Shown here piece after piece: positions 40,238-49,100 of a stretch of DNA of 64,000 bases. The position numbers were made by a program, and so were the translations under genes. The notes under the pieces are model-generated. The model was not told where the DNA came from and searched no databases. It saw only the letters and a program-made list of their open reading frames with translations. Origin of the DNA: a virus. The DNA is taken from IMG/VR virus record IMGVR_UViG_3300009425_000015, positions 16,308-80,307 of that record; one strand, 5' to 3'. Position 1 is the stretch's first letter, and every line of letters starts with the position of its first letter.

Positions 40238-41365
40238 CTATTCTTCTGTAGTTCCAGTCTCAAGATCATAAAAATCTGAAGCCTTCCCTGTCCTTTCGGA
40301 AAACTTTTTAATAACATCGTTATCCATCAAGTGCAGTACTCTTGCTCTAAACTTTTCGTTTTCCAGCTTCTCAACCCAACCCTTGCGTTGGAACTTTTCC
40401 TCCGAGCCGTCCTCATAAACAATCGAAAACCAAGCTCCAGTCTGTTTTAGGCTTTCAGAAATCTGAATTGCATCAAACCAACTTTCCCTATCTTGGACAC
40501 CGATTTCTCCACTGTCTCCCCAAAGTATCTTAAAGTTGCAAGTCCTACCTGCCGTGCCGAACCTAGATTTCTCTATCTTCGCCTTAACTTCTGATCCAAT
40601 CCTGAAGCCGTTAACGTCCGTCACATACGATGCTTTCGCTTTTCTCCCAGTAAGCCAAATCCTCAAAGAGTAAGAGTAAGGCAAGGACTTGCCTCCCGGT
40701 GTCATATATGGGGTTGTCATCGCTTCAGACGGAGAACGAGTTATATTGGTTTTTAGCTGATTCAATACCAGCAATGTTGCATCAGCATTAGCGATAGGAA
40801 CAACCAACTTGGACATACCCTTCGACAAGATTCTAGCCTTCTTCCCGACTTCCGAATTCGGGTTAAAATCTCCGGCAATGTCTGAAACCGAAGGAGTCAA
40901 AGCGAGAGAGTCCCAAATAAACAAAAGCCTATTACCAGTCGCTAGCAAGTCTTCTATTGTCTCCAGTACAAATTCTACAGATTGTGCCTGAGTGTACAAC
41001 AACCTCTCTAAATCGCAGCCTGCTCTCTCCAGGAAGTTAGGATCGATTGCAGACTCAGAATCGAAATATACGACGTCGATGCCCATCTTTTGGGCATTTG
41101 CAGCAACCTGAGCTGCCATAAAGCTCTTGCCCGTAGATTCCAGGCCTGCAATCTCAGATATTTTGCCCACTGGGACACCTGCCAACTTGCCCTTGCAAGT
41201 GATGGAGTCCAGCCACCTAGATCCTGTCGGAATCCAATCCTTTACCTCAGTGGGGTTGTCCTCCTTGAGACTATAGGCAACAGTAGAGCCTGCCCTCTTG
41301 TTAACCAAGGACTTCATTTGCTCGAATGAAACCTTGCCTGTTTTAATTTTGCTAATTTTAGCCAT
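40238..41365 (-). CDS. recA: RecA-like recombinase
   Basis: 375-aa recombinase. ATP site GLESTGKS with ISEIAGLE before it, Walker B RLLFIWDSLA, the DSESAIDP segment and NQLKTNI in place of the L2-type loop, with the GGKSLPYSYSLRIWL strand after it. Related to bacterial RecA rather than T4 UvsX in general arrangement. ATG 41365 with AGGGGGT is chosen over a longer frame. Recombination and repair of phage DNA is the expected role. Confidence 0.92.
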   Translation of the reverse strand: MAKISKIKTGKVSFEQMKSLVNKRAGSTVAYSLKEDNPTEVKDWIPTGSRWLDSITCKGKLAGVPVGKISEIAGLESTGKSFMAAQVAANAQKMGIDVVYFDSESAIDPNFLERAGCDLERLLYTQAQSVEFVLETIEDLLATGNRLLFIWDSLALTPSVSDIAGDFNPNSEVGKKARILSKGMSKLVVPIANADATLLVLNQLKTNITRSPSEAMTTPYMTPGGKSLPYSYSLRIWLTGRKAKASYVTDVNGFRIGSEVKAKIEKSRFGTAGRTCNFKILWGDSGEIGVQDRESWFDAIQISESLKQTGAWFSIVYEDGSEEKFQRKGWVEKLENEKFRARVLHLMDNDVIKKFSERTGKASDFYDLETGTTEE

Positions 41366-41396
41366 CTTATACCCCCTGTCGTACGATTGTGAATCT

Positions 41397-41864
41397 CTAA
41401 TTATTAGTGTCCTCTGCCACGTCAACTAATTCAATTTCAAAATTTAAAGTTTTGCCTGCCATTGGATGATTAAAATTCAACAATACAGTACCCGAATCAC
41501 GAATCTCCGCAATGGTTGCCTGTACCGGAGCATCCTGCGGGCCCGTGCCATGCACAATATTGCCGACATTAAATTCGAAGTCATCTGGAAACTCTTCTTT
41601 TGGAATTTCCTTAAAAAGTTCCGGATTTTCCACCCCATATGCCTCGGTTGGCTTAAGTGTGATATTCTTAGTCTCACCAATTGCCATATCGCGGACTGCA
41701 GTGTCAAAGCCCTCAATTAAAACACCAGAGCCCACCTCGAAGGTAAGTGGCTCGTCTCTAGTCCTAGAGCTGTCGAATTCCGTTCCGTCCGCGAGAGTGC
41801 CCACATAATGGACGCTCACAGTCTTGCCTTCTGTCAATTGCTTATTCTTATTTTTTTTAGACAT
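41397..41864 (-). CDS. FKBP-type peptidyl-prolyl isomerase (SlyD-like)
   Basis: 155-aa isomerase and chaperone. FKBP part: VSVHYVGTLADGTEFDSS, PLTFEVGSGVLIEGFD and AIGETKNITLKPTEAYG; then an insert-in-flap chaperone domain and the closing NHPMAGKTLNFEIELVDV, which is SlyD-like. The His/Cys-rich metal tail of SlyD is absent. Unusual in a phage; it adds to DnaK, GroEL and the GroES-like protein. A 120-nt structured leader precedes it. Confidence 0.93.
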   Translation of the reverse strand: MSKKNKNKQLTEGKTVSVHYVGTLADGTEFDSSRTRDEPLTFEVGSGVLIEGFDTAVRDMAIGETKNITLKPTEAYGVENPELFKEIPKEEFPDDFEFNVGNIVHGTGPQDAPVQATIAEIRDSGTVLLNFNHPMAGKTLNFEIELVDVAEDTNN

Positions 41865-41899
41865 TTGATATTACTCCTTTTTTTTATTATTGTACATGT

Positions 41900-41953
41900 G
41901 AGGCACCTCTTCCCCGTGCCTCCCTGCGGGTATCTTTCCCCAAGAGGAAGATA
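41900..41953 (-). other. two hairpins in the FKBP leader
   Basis: Between the ssDNA-binding protein stop and the FKBP start lie 120 nt. On the minus strand TATCTTCC / GGAAAGATA (41931-41953, one bulge) and GAGGCAC / GTGCCTC (41900-41922, 9-nt loop) can form stems. No T-run follows the second, so it is not a simple terminator. It could mark an RNA-processing or attenuation site, or protect the end of the upstream message. Confidence 0.45.
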
Positions 41954-41984
41954 TCTAATAGGCGTCTACTCTACTAGCCATAGA

Positions 41985-42743
41985 TTAGCCATTTAGCAAA
42001 TCATTAAATGCCGCTTCGACAGAATCTTGATTTTGATTAGCTGCTTGGGTAGTGCCAAACTTTTCTACCTGGTTGGTTGAGCCGCCATCATTAGATAGAA
42101 AGGTGTCCAACAAGCCAGAAACTTCGTCTGTAGTCTTTCTCTCAAAAATCGTCTCAAAATCTGGGACTGTGTCCAACAACTCTGCACATCGTTCATCGCC
42201 GCCGACGGAATCATTACACAATACGCTCTTTCGAGGCCTCGGGCGGATATCAGTAGTCGGAAAGGACGCACCTGGGGCTTTACCATAAAGCACTTTCAAG
42301 TCGTTGCCCTCTTCAACGTCCGTGATATCACCATAGTCCGGATCCAAAACAATATTGAGCAGCTTTTGGTATGCCTGCTTTCCGTATCCCCAGACTCGAA
42401 TTCCTTCCGTCTCCTCTCCCCTCACCAGGACAGGTGAGAAAAATCGTTGCTTAGCGAACATATCCTTTGCAAGCCTCTTACTCTCTTCAGTCCCCTCATT
42501 CCACAGCTTGCTTCCAAAGTCACAAACCGGACATGAGTCTCCAAAATTTCTCTTAGGACACAGAAACCCACCCTTTGCAACGTTGTAGTGAAACCAACGC
42601 TCCTTGAAGGGATCTCCGTCCGAAGTGGTAACAATTCGAACGTTATTCTCTCCGTCTTGCGGCCGCCAGAACATCTTCCTAGCGCCATCCTTGCCTTGAA
42701 GGGCGCTCAACTTTGCCCTCATTCTGTCAATATCAATAGCCAT
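41985..42743 (-). CDS. single-stranded DNA-binding protein (gp32-like)
   Basis: 252-aa protein like phage gp32 ssDNA-binding proteins. N-terminal KMFWRPQDGENNVRIV, a zinc site FLCPKRNFGDSCPVCDFG (a Cys and a C-x2-C pair, possibly with the nearby His), basic core and an acidic C-terminal tail (QDSVEAAFNDLLNG) expected to recruit replication partners. ATG 42743 with AAGGAG is chosen. First gene of the operon from the promoter at 42815-42843, before FKBP and RecA. Confidence 0.85.
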   Translation of the reverse strand: MAIDIDRMRAKLSALQGKDGARKMFWRPQDGENNVRIVTTSDGDPFKERWFHYNVAKGGFLCPKRNFGDSCPVCDFGSKLWNEGTEESKRLAKDMFAKQRFFSPVLVRGEETEGIRVWGYGKQAYQKLLNIVLDPDYGDITDVEEGNDLKVLYGKAPGASFPTTDIRPRPRKSVLCNDSVGGDERCAELLDTVPDFETIFERKTTDEVSGLLDTFLSNDGGSTNQVEKFGTTQAANQNQDSVEAAFNDLLNG

Positions 42744-42814
42744 AATAAATCTCCTTATTGTTTTTTTGCTCACCGGCTAAAGTAAGTCGGCAAATTTCCC
42801 GACTCACTAACAAC

Positions 42815-42843
42815 ATTATATTACTATTTTGTCATCTTGTCAA
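42815..42843 (-). promoter_or_regulatory. sigma-70-type promoter overlapping a stop codon
   Basis: Minus-strand TTGACA (42838-42843), 17-bp spacer, TATAAT (42815-42820): both boxes perfect. The TGA of the tubulin-like gene (42840-42842) lies inside the -35 box. Drives ssb-FKBP-recA. Confidence 0.9.
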
Positions 42844-43694
42844 GTGTTTTTTTCTAATTTCTGAATATTTGAACTGTTAGCCATAACATATACGTAATCG
42901 TGCTCATAATCCGTTGAATATATCCCATAACTAACTTTTGTACTTTCAGTTAACTTAGATTTAACCTGGTTAACTATCTGCCTGAATAAATGCTTCTCTG
43001 TTTCCAACTTATGTTGGGAGATTGCATAATAATACCTCTTTTCCCGCGGGTTGTCAAGAGAAAAGAAAAATTTCTCTTCACCGCTTTCAAAACCAACGAA
43101 CCCGAAAGTATAGATTCTTGCCGTATTGCCAGGGGGAGAGAATGTATCAGATACTGATTGTGTGTTATTGAAAACATTTACCATATGTATCGTAGAAACC
43201 AAAAAATCGTTTATTGTCTCATGATAATTCATTATAGTAAGATTTTCCACCAAAGGTTCCATATGAACGTTTGACGCCAAATATAATTTGTCGAATACGC
43301 CAGATCTGGTATATTCCTGCAGAACGTTCCTGACTACCCTCTCTTGCTTTGTTTTTATTTCTCCTAACAATTCTACCTCAGGCACTATACAAAGTATACT
43401 AATTTTACAATTGTTTTTTTTCAACTGTTCAAGCGCTATTAAAGAAACGCTGGCAACTGAACTGGCGCCGCATACAACAAAAAGCACCGAAGTATCTTTA
43501 ACTTCTTCAAAGAATACCGATAAGTCAGGAGGGTTGTTCTCATAATCTTCTGGAATTTCAAACGATGGCAGCAAAAAACACCTTTCCCCCTCCTGCTCTT
43601 CAACGTCGATTTTGTACGTACCATATTGTGCATACTTCTCAAATTTTCTGGTAACATTGCAGCCTGCAGTACCTAAACCTACTACTATTTCCAC
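42840..43694 (-). CDS. tubulin/FtsZ-superfamily-like protein
   Basis: 284-aa protein with the N-terminal Rossmann start of FtsZ/tubulin: MEIVVGLGTAGCNVTRKFEK compares with G-x-G-x-x-G-x-N in FtsZ. A strand then leads to VVCGASSVASVSLIALEQL at the place of the G-G-G-T-G-[ST]-G tubulin signature, here clearly changed. Later helical segments (QERVVRNVLQEY, NDFLVSTIHMVNVFN) resemble the FtsZ core. I recall related marine-phage proteins. With the loop changed, GTP hydrolysis and polymer formation are doubtful. Overlaps the PolA-like gene by 10 nt. Confidence 0.6.
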   Translation of the reverse strand: MEIVVGLGTAGCNVTRKFEKYAQYGTYKIDVEEQEGERCFLLPSFEIPEDYENNPPDLSVFFEEVKDTSVLFVVCGASSVASVSLIALEQLKKNNCKISILCIVPEVELLGEIKTKQERVVRNVLQEYTRSGVFDKLYLASNVHMEPLVENLTIMNYHETINDFLVSTIHMVNVFNNTQSVSDTFSPPGNTARIYTFGFVGFESGEEKFFFSLDNPREKRYYYAISQHKLETEKHLFRQIVNQVKSKLTESTKVSYGIYSTDYEHDYVYVMANSSNIQKLEKNT

Positions 43695-44881
43695 GTTATC
43701 TCCTTAAGATTTCCATAATTCTTGCCAGCGCTCACATTAACATTGAAATTTCCAAACCTTGTATCTCGCAAGGTGTTGACGATGCTAGTTAAAGATGCCC
43801 TGTCCTCCATAGAATAGTCAATTACTATTGAATCGTGCACGGTAAAACATATTTTTGATTTCTTGTCAGACAAGACGTCATGTGCCTCTATCGCCTTTTC
43901 CAAAACCAAATCACTGGTTGTTGATTGTACCAGATAATTCAATGCATGATGTCTGTCTGACGCTATGACTCTTCCGTACGGGGTTTTTACTTCCTCACCA
44001 TTCCAATATTCTAAAGATACATTCTTGTCATAATATTTTTCTAGCATGTAATCACTAGCAGTTGGATTATATAGCCATGCAAAAAACCTCACCTTCATTT
44101 CGCTCCGCGTTGTAAGCGATCGGGCACAATTTGTCAAATTCCACTCATGGATATCTTCGTTTGGTTGTGGCTTCCCAGACAGCGCCAACAAAGTCCTTAT
44201 CTCTGCGCCGTTATAATCAAGCTCCACAAATAAATCATTTTTAGGCTTAAGTACACAGCGATGATCCCTGTCTAAAGTCAATGCAGGAAAAGTGTTCTTT
44301 AAAGTTGTCAATCTTCCAGTTTTTGTTCCATATAGATTATACCTCACATTTGGCTTCATCTTCAAAAGTTTCTTATAAAAATTTCTAGTCTTAACTTGGT
44401 GAAAATTGGCTTTAAGCTCGGCAGGTGCAATGTTTAAATCCTGTGCCGAAATGTCTTCAAGCATTTCGTGCACGGACGATAAGAACTTGTAATTCCTTGG
44501 CTTTTCATAGCTATTTAAAATATGATAACATATTTCATTCCGGATATTGTAATAATCTTTAAGAAATTTCTCAGGTACCAACTCAAAAAAGCAATTCTCA
44601 TCGAGAGAGACTTTGGAAGCTTGAAGTGCTCGAAAGAATGCCCTCATCTTTCCCTCTGCTGCAGCAAACTCTACAGTAAGGTTTCCAGGGCAAGAATCCC
44701 TTAAAGTGGCACCCGAACTAGCGACATAAGCGTAGTCCAAGACACCCTTACATGCTTGCAGGGAAGGAGAATACCTCCACGTGGCACTGAGGGCTTCCCA
44801 ATTTATATCTTCCAGTTGAATGTTACCATCGGCATATATACCCAAACACTCTGCTTTTGAATCTAGAGCTTGAAATATCAT
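43685..44881 (-). CDS. family A DNA polymerase, polymerase domain only
   Basis: 398-aa short PolA-type polymerase. Finger and palm motifs: LYGTKTGRLTT, motif A LDYNGAEIRTLLALSG with catalytic Asp, motif B RSEMKVRFFAWLYNP with its Lys and the Phe that sits at the position of E. coli F762, NYLVQSTTSDLVLEKA, and motif C FTVHDSIVIDYS with the second Asp. No 3'-5' or 5'-3' exonuclease domain, so it is much shorter than Pol I (~930 aa). The window also holds a DnaE-type polymerase. Role in repair, primer replacement or lesion bypass is inference. Confidence 0.88.
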   Translation of the reverse strand: MIFQALDSKAECLGIYADGNIQLEDINWEALSATWRYSPSLQACKGVLDYAYVASSGATLRDSCPGNLTVEFAAAEGKMRAFFRALQASKVSLDENCFFELVPEKFLKDYYNIRNEICYHILNSYEKPRNYKFLSSVHEMLEDISAQDLNIAPAELKANFHQVKTRNFYKKLLKMKPNVRYNLYGTKTGRLTTLKNTFPALTLDRDHRCVLKPKNDLFVELDYNGAEIRTLLALSGKPQPNEDIHEWNLTNCARSLTTRSEMKVRFFAWLYNPTASDYMLEKYYDKNVSLEYWNGEEVKTPYGRVIASDRHHALNYLVQSTTSDLVLEKAIEAHDVLSDKKSKICFTVHDSIVIDYSMEDRASLTSIVNTLRDTRFGNFNVNVSAGKNYGNLKEITWK

Positions 44882-44907
44882 CTTTTCTTTCTTTCGTTAA
44901 TGATTGC

Positions 44908-46164
44908 TTAAGTTTCTTTACCCATTGGGGTAACTCTATCTAATGATTCTATCACAATCTTTGTGCCATTGTCAAGCCTTTTTGCAATCATTATTTGGTT
45001 GCCTCCGTTGGCATATGCCAAGCTTCTTCCCTTTACTGCCTGATTGATTACGTTCAAGGCTCTTTCAAGGTTGTAATATCGATATGCGATCTTTGCGCGG
45101 GTGATTATTTTCTGAAATTGTCTAACAGATATTGAACTTTCCGATGGTGATTCTTCTAACCTCACCCTCAACAATAGCCTAAGCCAATAAACAACGTTAT
45201 ACTTCTTTTCTGTCTCGTCGATGGGCTTCCTGTGACTCAAACGCGAAACAGTCTTTCCCGAACAAACTGCTGTCCTTTTGACTGAGGGGTTTGATGCCAC
45301 AAAACTCTGATACGTAGAGGTGAGGAAGCCCCTCAAATCGTCCATATCATGCATGTGGGTTTTCATGCAATATTCTTCAAAATAATCACTGGCAGATCCT
45401 GGCATCCTTCTCACGCCGGCGCGCACCATATATCTTAGCATTTTTGTCGACGATAGGTTTGCTACAAGCCGCCATGGAGCATTTTTATCTACCAAGAACC
45501 CAAACTGTTCTGCCTTAGCAACATATGTCGTGAAATATTCTGATTCCACCATCGGTGTCTTCACTGAATCGTCAGATATATCATTCTCGCTTAGATTAAT
45601 TGCCAGGCCTGAAACTTCGGTTGGCGTGTTGTTAAGCAAGACTATCCCAGTTCTAGTTATCGGGAACTGCACCCCCATGGGCTCCATGTGCTCTTTTATA
45701 AAAACTCTCACAAAGTCATCAAAATTTTGTATGTCTTTTTCATTCCTTTTTAATAAAAAACTAACAAAGTACTTTTTCATTTCAGAAATATGATTCTCCC
45801 GCAGAAGATCGAAACTGTGCCAGCATGACGTCGGGAGTAGGGGCATTATTCCAGGCGGAGGCTGTGTCGAGTTGCTAGCTAAAAGCTCAATATAGCTTCT
45901 CCGGAAATCCTCAAAAGCTCTGACTACGAAATTCACCCCAAACACACCTGATGTACCTTCAAAGTATTCTAGGGCGCCCTTCGAGTCTTCAGTCATTAGA
46001 TAACAGGCATCGCCCCTCCTGTCGACTTTACCATAAAGCCTATTTTCGTTGGCTGTGTCAATATATGGAATATCCGAGGGGAAGCTGAGGTGCTTATAGA
46101 TGCTCCTAAGCTTATAAGATGCCTCAGCGCCATGATTGTTGTTTCCTATGTACTTAGATGGCAT
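44908..46164 (-). CDS. hypothetical protein, probable virion or assembly protein
   Basis: 418-aa protein starting MPSKYIGNNNHGAEASYKLR. No motif recognised; position at the start of the virion block, directly after a very large structural gene, suggests a tail or baseplate role. A good GAGG lies before the start. Confidence 0.55.
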   Translation of the reverse strand: MPSKYIGNNNHGAEASYKLRSIYKHLSFPSDIPYIDTANENRLYGKVDRRGDACYLMTEDSKGALEYFEGTSGVFGVNFVVRAFEDFRRSYIELLASNSTQPPPGIMPLLPTSCWHSFDLLRENHISEMKKYFVSFLLKRNEKDIQNFDDFVRVFIKEHMEPMGVQFPITRTGIVLLNNTPTEVSGLAINLSENDISDDSVKTPMVESEYFTTYVAKAEQFGFLVDKNAPWRLVANLSSTKMLRYMVRAGVRRMPGSASDYFEEYCMKTHMHDMDDLRGFLTSTYQSFVASNPSVKRTAVCSGKTVSRLSHRKPIDETEKKYNVVYWLRLLLRVRLEESPSESSISVRQFQKIITRAKIAYRYYNLERALNVINQAVKGRSLAYANGGNQIMIAKRLDNGTKIVIESLDRVTPMGKET

Positions 46165-46174
46165 TTTTTACCTC

Positions 46175-49100
46175 CTACTTTGTATTCTTTAGAACATCTT
46201 TCGTATCCATGTACTCTTCTTTTTTGCCGCTATCTTCATGGGCAATCTTAGCTCTCTTGTGTTTTCGGACTTCGTCGGCGATAGACTGGTATTCTCCGAA
46301 TAGATCAGACTCGGGATTAACAAACTGGTATATACCTTTTGGCGTGGCGACTTTAACTATGATGGGATAATATGTATCGCCAGTGGCGTCGCTATCGCTC
46401 GAATAGACGTCACCCTTGCTCATCTTGCCTTCGTTGCCGAGATTTAAGGGATTGAAGCTGTATTTTACCTCGCTGAATTTTAACCTGGGGGATAGGGTAT
46501 CGAGTGCGCCTCGCATTTTGGCGTTGATCAACATGTACTCAGAGTTATCCGCTGTCTGGAGGCTTGGAAGCAATGTCGACATATCTGTCGCTGATTCAAA
46601 GATTGCCTTCGCAACTTTGCTCCATCCATCGTTGACAGCCTCGGCGGCGTTAAACTGTTTCGCCTTTTTGTACAAGTCCCTCACCTCGCGATCTAGCCTT
46701 TTGGTGTTTTCGCGGACTCGATGGATATTCCCCGCTGCGATGAGAGCTTCGGCCTTCAAAGTGCCCATGCCTGGATCGAACAATGTCTTTGCCTCGAGCA
46801 ATTTCTCCTGGACTCTTTCCATATCAGTCATGGGCTTCTCCGAGATATCGAATACGATCTCCGCCGGCGCCGTTGGGGCTTCAAACGGAACGCTCTTGCT
46901 CTTTCTGGCGGCAAAGGATTCGGGCATTCGAGAGCCCTGAAATCCATAACTAGTGAATTGTGCTCTCAAAGTATTTTCAAATGTACCACCTTCGATTTTC
47001 ATCGTGGATCCCAAAACAACATAATAGCCGCCCAGGCCCAACTTTGAAACTACAGAATTTTTGTTTTTTGGATCGCCCATGCCAGTCAATGAAGGGTTCA
47101 AATAAAGCTGCATGCCTGGGCGGAAATAAGTGTTGCCAATCAACCTTATGTCTGCATTATACGGGTGTTTTATCCTGTCTATCTCGCTCTCCATCGCCAG
47201 GCGTGATTCGAAAAAGTATGGCATATCATTTCTAGAGAACTTTATCTCCTTCACTAAGCCCCTATCCCTGCCAAGGGTGAGGTGGAATATTCCCTCGGAT
47301 TCGTCATCTCTTTTATTTCCTTTGCGGTGGGATGGTTTAGTAAATGTAGATCTCAATAATATATACTCGTGCAAGCCGCTTGCCTTAAGATTTGCTGACC
47401 AAGCCCTATTCATAGTCTTGAATGCCCCTGCCATGGCGTTAATGTGAACCCGGGGTTCCTTTTTCAATATGTCTCTGGGAACAGAGAAGACATCCATAGA
47501 CAGCTTTTTAGAACTCATTGCTATGTTTGGGGCAGCCTCATAACAAACTCCCCCCAAAGCTGGAAATATCATAGTTGTTGCAATCTTTCTCAAAAATCTG
47601 CCCAGTGGCCACTTCGTTAAGCCCTGTTCTACCACCGATTTTGTATACCAATCTAAAAACAAATTCAAAGAAATTGGTATATCTGCCAAATTAACTGACA
47701 CCGGCTCTTCAGTAATTGGGTGAGAATATGTCAGAGGACCTGTCAATAAACTGAACCTGTAATGATTTGCATCTGTGTTCCTCTTTCTTATCGACGAGAT
47801 AGCTGCTTGTATCAGCTCCCCTAGAAAAAAATAAGAAAACTGATATCTACCTGACGCGACGATAGGCATAAGTGCCCCCATATCTGTCGCGCCTGTTTCG
47901 GATACTGATGGTTTTTTAGACTTTTTTTCAGCTGAGGTGTCTCCAGCAGGCGACTTCTTTTCTGTTATTGCTGCGGTGGCTTTCACTTTTGCCTCTTCTT
48001 TGGCTTTTACTTTATCTGCTGCAGCTTGTGCTATGCTGACAGCGCGGTTAGCTTGCGCCGGAGTACCAACACTAGTGAATGGGGGTACGCGTCTATCATA
48101 CTTGCTTCCCGATCCCCAAGTACCCATGGAGCCAGCATTAAGCTTCATGTAGGAGTCTAGCTCCACTTTATCAACAGAAATAGTCCTTATCGCCCTTCTT
48201 ATCTCCAATTCCCTTATAAGCTGCACGTGTTTGTCAGCTCGAGCTGTCTGGACAAGGGAGTCTGCTTTGGCTATTTCGTCTTCAAACCCTGCCACTGTCA
48301 ATTCGTGGGTGTCGCGGAGCAGCTGCGTGTACTCCCTTATCTTCGGCACGGCGGAGGGATTGTACTGAGCAATCCACGAAATCTTATCGGCTTCCTTACC
48401 TTTCTGTACTGCCGGCGGTGCTTTTGCCAATGCCTTTTCAACAATTGGCGTTTTCATAAACATAACCAGTCTCTTGTGAGCTGAGTCACTGGTCATGTGC
48501 GCCTTCATTTGTGCTGTTGTTTTTTCAACCTGTTTTGCTGCTTTATCTCGCAAATATACTTCTCCTGCAGATTCTGCAAATATATTTGTTCTGTAGTCAT
48601 CGTCAAGCAGGCCTTCGAGGCGGCCGTGGTATTCGACAGTTATATTCGCGCTGCCGTCCTGATTAAAGTCGATGTTGTGATTATTTAAAGTCATTAACGT
48701 TGTTAGTTTGCTATTGTTTATAGCAATACGGAGATCCTTATTTATGAGCTTTACTAGCTTGGAAGGAAGACTCCATCCAATAACTGCCTTTATTTCAAAA
48801 TTCATTGAATTTGCTATCTGTGAATAGTGCACTAGTTGGCCAGACTTCTTATCACGAACCCAGCTTTTGCCTTTTTTCCCCTTGAGCAGTTTTTGTGGTA
48901 CCAACAAATCCATCGGGGCTGCAGCTCCGGGGCGTGCGGGCTTAGTGAATGTCGTTAAGTCCTGGACATATAAGACTATAGTTGCCATGACAATTCTTTC
49001 CGCAGACTCCATATCTGTACCTTGCCAGTCGAAGTTTATACTTTTGATGCCCACACCTTCACCTCTGCCGGCTCGGCCCTTCAAGATGGCTGACACCTTG

